Under the pieces are notes generated by a model. That model was not told the origin of the DNA. It saw only the letters and a program-made list of their open reading frames with translations, and made no database searches. This document shows, piece by piece, positions 63,792 to 64,000 of a stretch of DNA of 64,000 bases. The DNA lies in assembly GCF_000418325.1 (NCBI RefSeq), contig NC_021658.1, forward strand, positions 10,120,001-10,184,000. The letters run 5' to 3'. How positions within the stretch are numbered: position 1 is the stretch's first letter; each line of letters begins with the position of its first letter. The position numbers and the translations under genes were made by a program. This DNA is from Sorangium cellulosum So0157-2 (GTDB lineage Bacteria > Myxococcota_A > Polyangia > Polyangiales > Polyangiaceae).

Positions 63792-64000
63792 ATGACCGAA
63801 AGCGCGCTCACCGGCGTCGGCCTCGGGCTCCGATGGGAGTTCCTCGACGAGGTGCTCGCGGCGCTCGAGGCGCCCGACGAGGGCGCGCGCGGCGCGGCGC
63901 TGGCCGTCCCCTTCTTCGAGCTCTCCCCCGAGAACTACATGCGCCGCGGCGGCTACTACCCCGCCGCGATCGCGCGCGTCCGGGAGCACCGCGCGATCCT
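63792..64000 (+). CDS. DUF692 multinuclear iron oxygenase, N-terminal part
   Basis: The gene begins at ATG 63792 and runs off the window; 69 residues are visible. SALTGVGLGLRWEFLDEVLA followed by VPFFELSPENYMRRGGYYP matches the first strands of DUF692/MNIO proteins (usual form GxGLR...V.FFE..PENYM..GG). The metal-binding His and Asp residues lie beyond the edge and cannot be checked. Family members contain two or three iron ions and catalyse oxidative rearrangement of Cys in peptides with the help of a partner protein. The partner gene, if present, would be to the right of the window. Confidence 0.82.
   Translation, partial: MTESALTGVGLGLRWEFLDEVLAALEAPDEGARGAALAVPFFELSPENYMRRGGYYPAAIARVREHRAI

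Overview
The window is very GC-rich and codes densely on both strands. Its content points to a large-genome myxobacterium of the Sorangium/Polyangium type: three Hanks-type Ser/Thr kinases with C-terminal membrane anchors, several sensor kinases including a globin-coupled one and a CheB-CheR-PAS-kinase fusion, an NtrC-type regulator, many lipoproteins with Gly- or Pro/Ala-rich linkers, a protein with a MYXO-CTERM-like tail, and an OmpA protein with thrombospondin type 3 repeats. No rRNA, tRNA, CRISPR array, insertion sequence or prophage was recognised. Taxonomy is inferred from gene content only.

Layout. 1-7.1 kb: end of a xylose-type ABC binding protein, then three tandem paralogous multicopper oxidases, two with Tat signals and one that has lost its signal. 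7.4-13.4 kb: a tightly overlapping set of APH-fold kinase, APS-kinase-like protein, globin-coupled histidine kinase and response regulator, then a CBS protein and a sigma-54 activator. 13.5-20.9 kb: branched-chain aminotransferase, metallo-hydrolase, a surface beta-propeller lipoprotein, a Ser/Thr kinase, and an amidohydrolase with a Cys-rich tail. 21.4-26.0 kb: a compact thiazole/oxazole-type RiPP (TOMM) cluster. 26.0-35 kb: kinase/TPR pair, OmpA/MYXO-CTERM pair, M1 peptidase lipoprotein. 35-46 kb: coiled-coil protein, CheB-CheR-PAS-kinase with its receiver, AgmX-like lipoprotein, eukaryotic-type hexokinase, a small conserved protein, 6-phosphogluconate dehydrogenase. 46-57 kb: a frameshifted outer-membrane lipoprotein, a second kinase/TPR pair, surface lipoproteins, an ArsC-like protein, a gluconolactonase-like lipoprotein, an ABC-F ATPase. 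57-64 kb: an RsbRD/GAF/PAS histidine kinase, a 22-copy minisatellite, an outer-membrane barrel, a YceI lipoprotein, and a small Cys-ended lipoprotein followed by a DUF692 (multinuclear iron oxygenase) gene cut by the window edge.

The strongest candidate for an undescribed system is the TOMM cluster. A 94-residue precursor carries a C-terminal core of twelve tetrads (CGGY/CGHH/CGGR, 13 Cys). It is followed by a single-chain E1-like/YcaO cyclodehydratase ending in PxPxP, a SagB-type dehydrogenase, and a second E1-like protein with an N-terminal winged-helix (leader-binding) region. No transporter or leader peptidase is present locally. The lipoprotein/DUF692 pair at the right edge is a second, independent RiPP-like locus.

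Three AT-richer intergenic hairpin elements share a repeated (A/G)AGGCGCAA-type motif and look like a dispersed non-coding repeat family.
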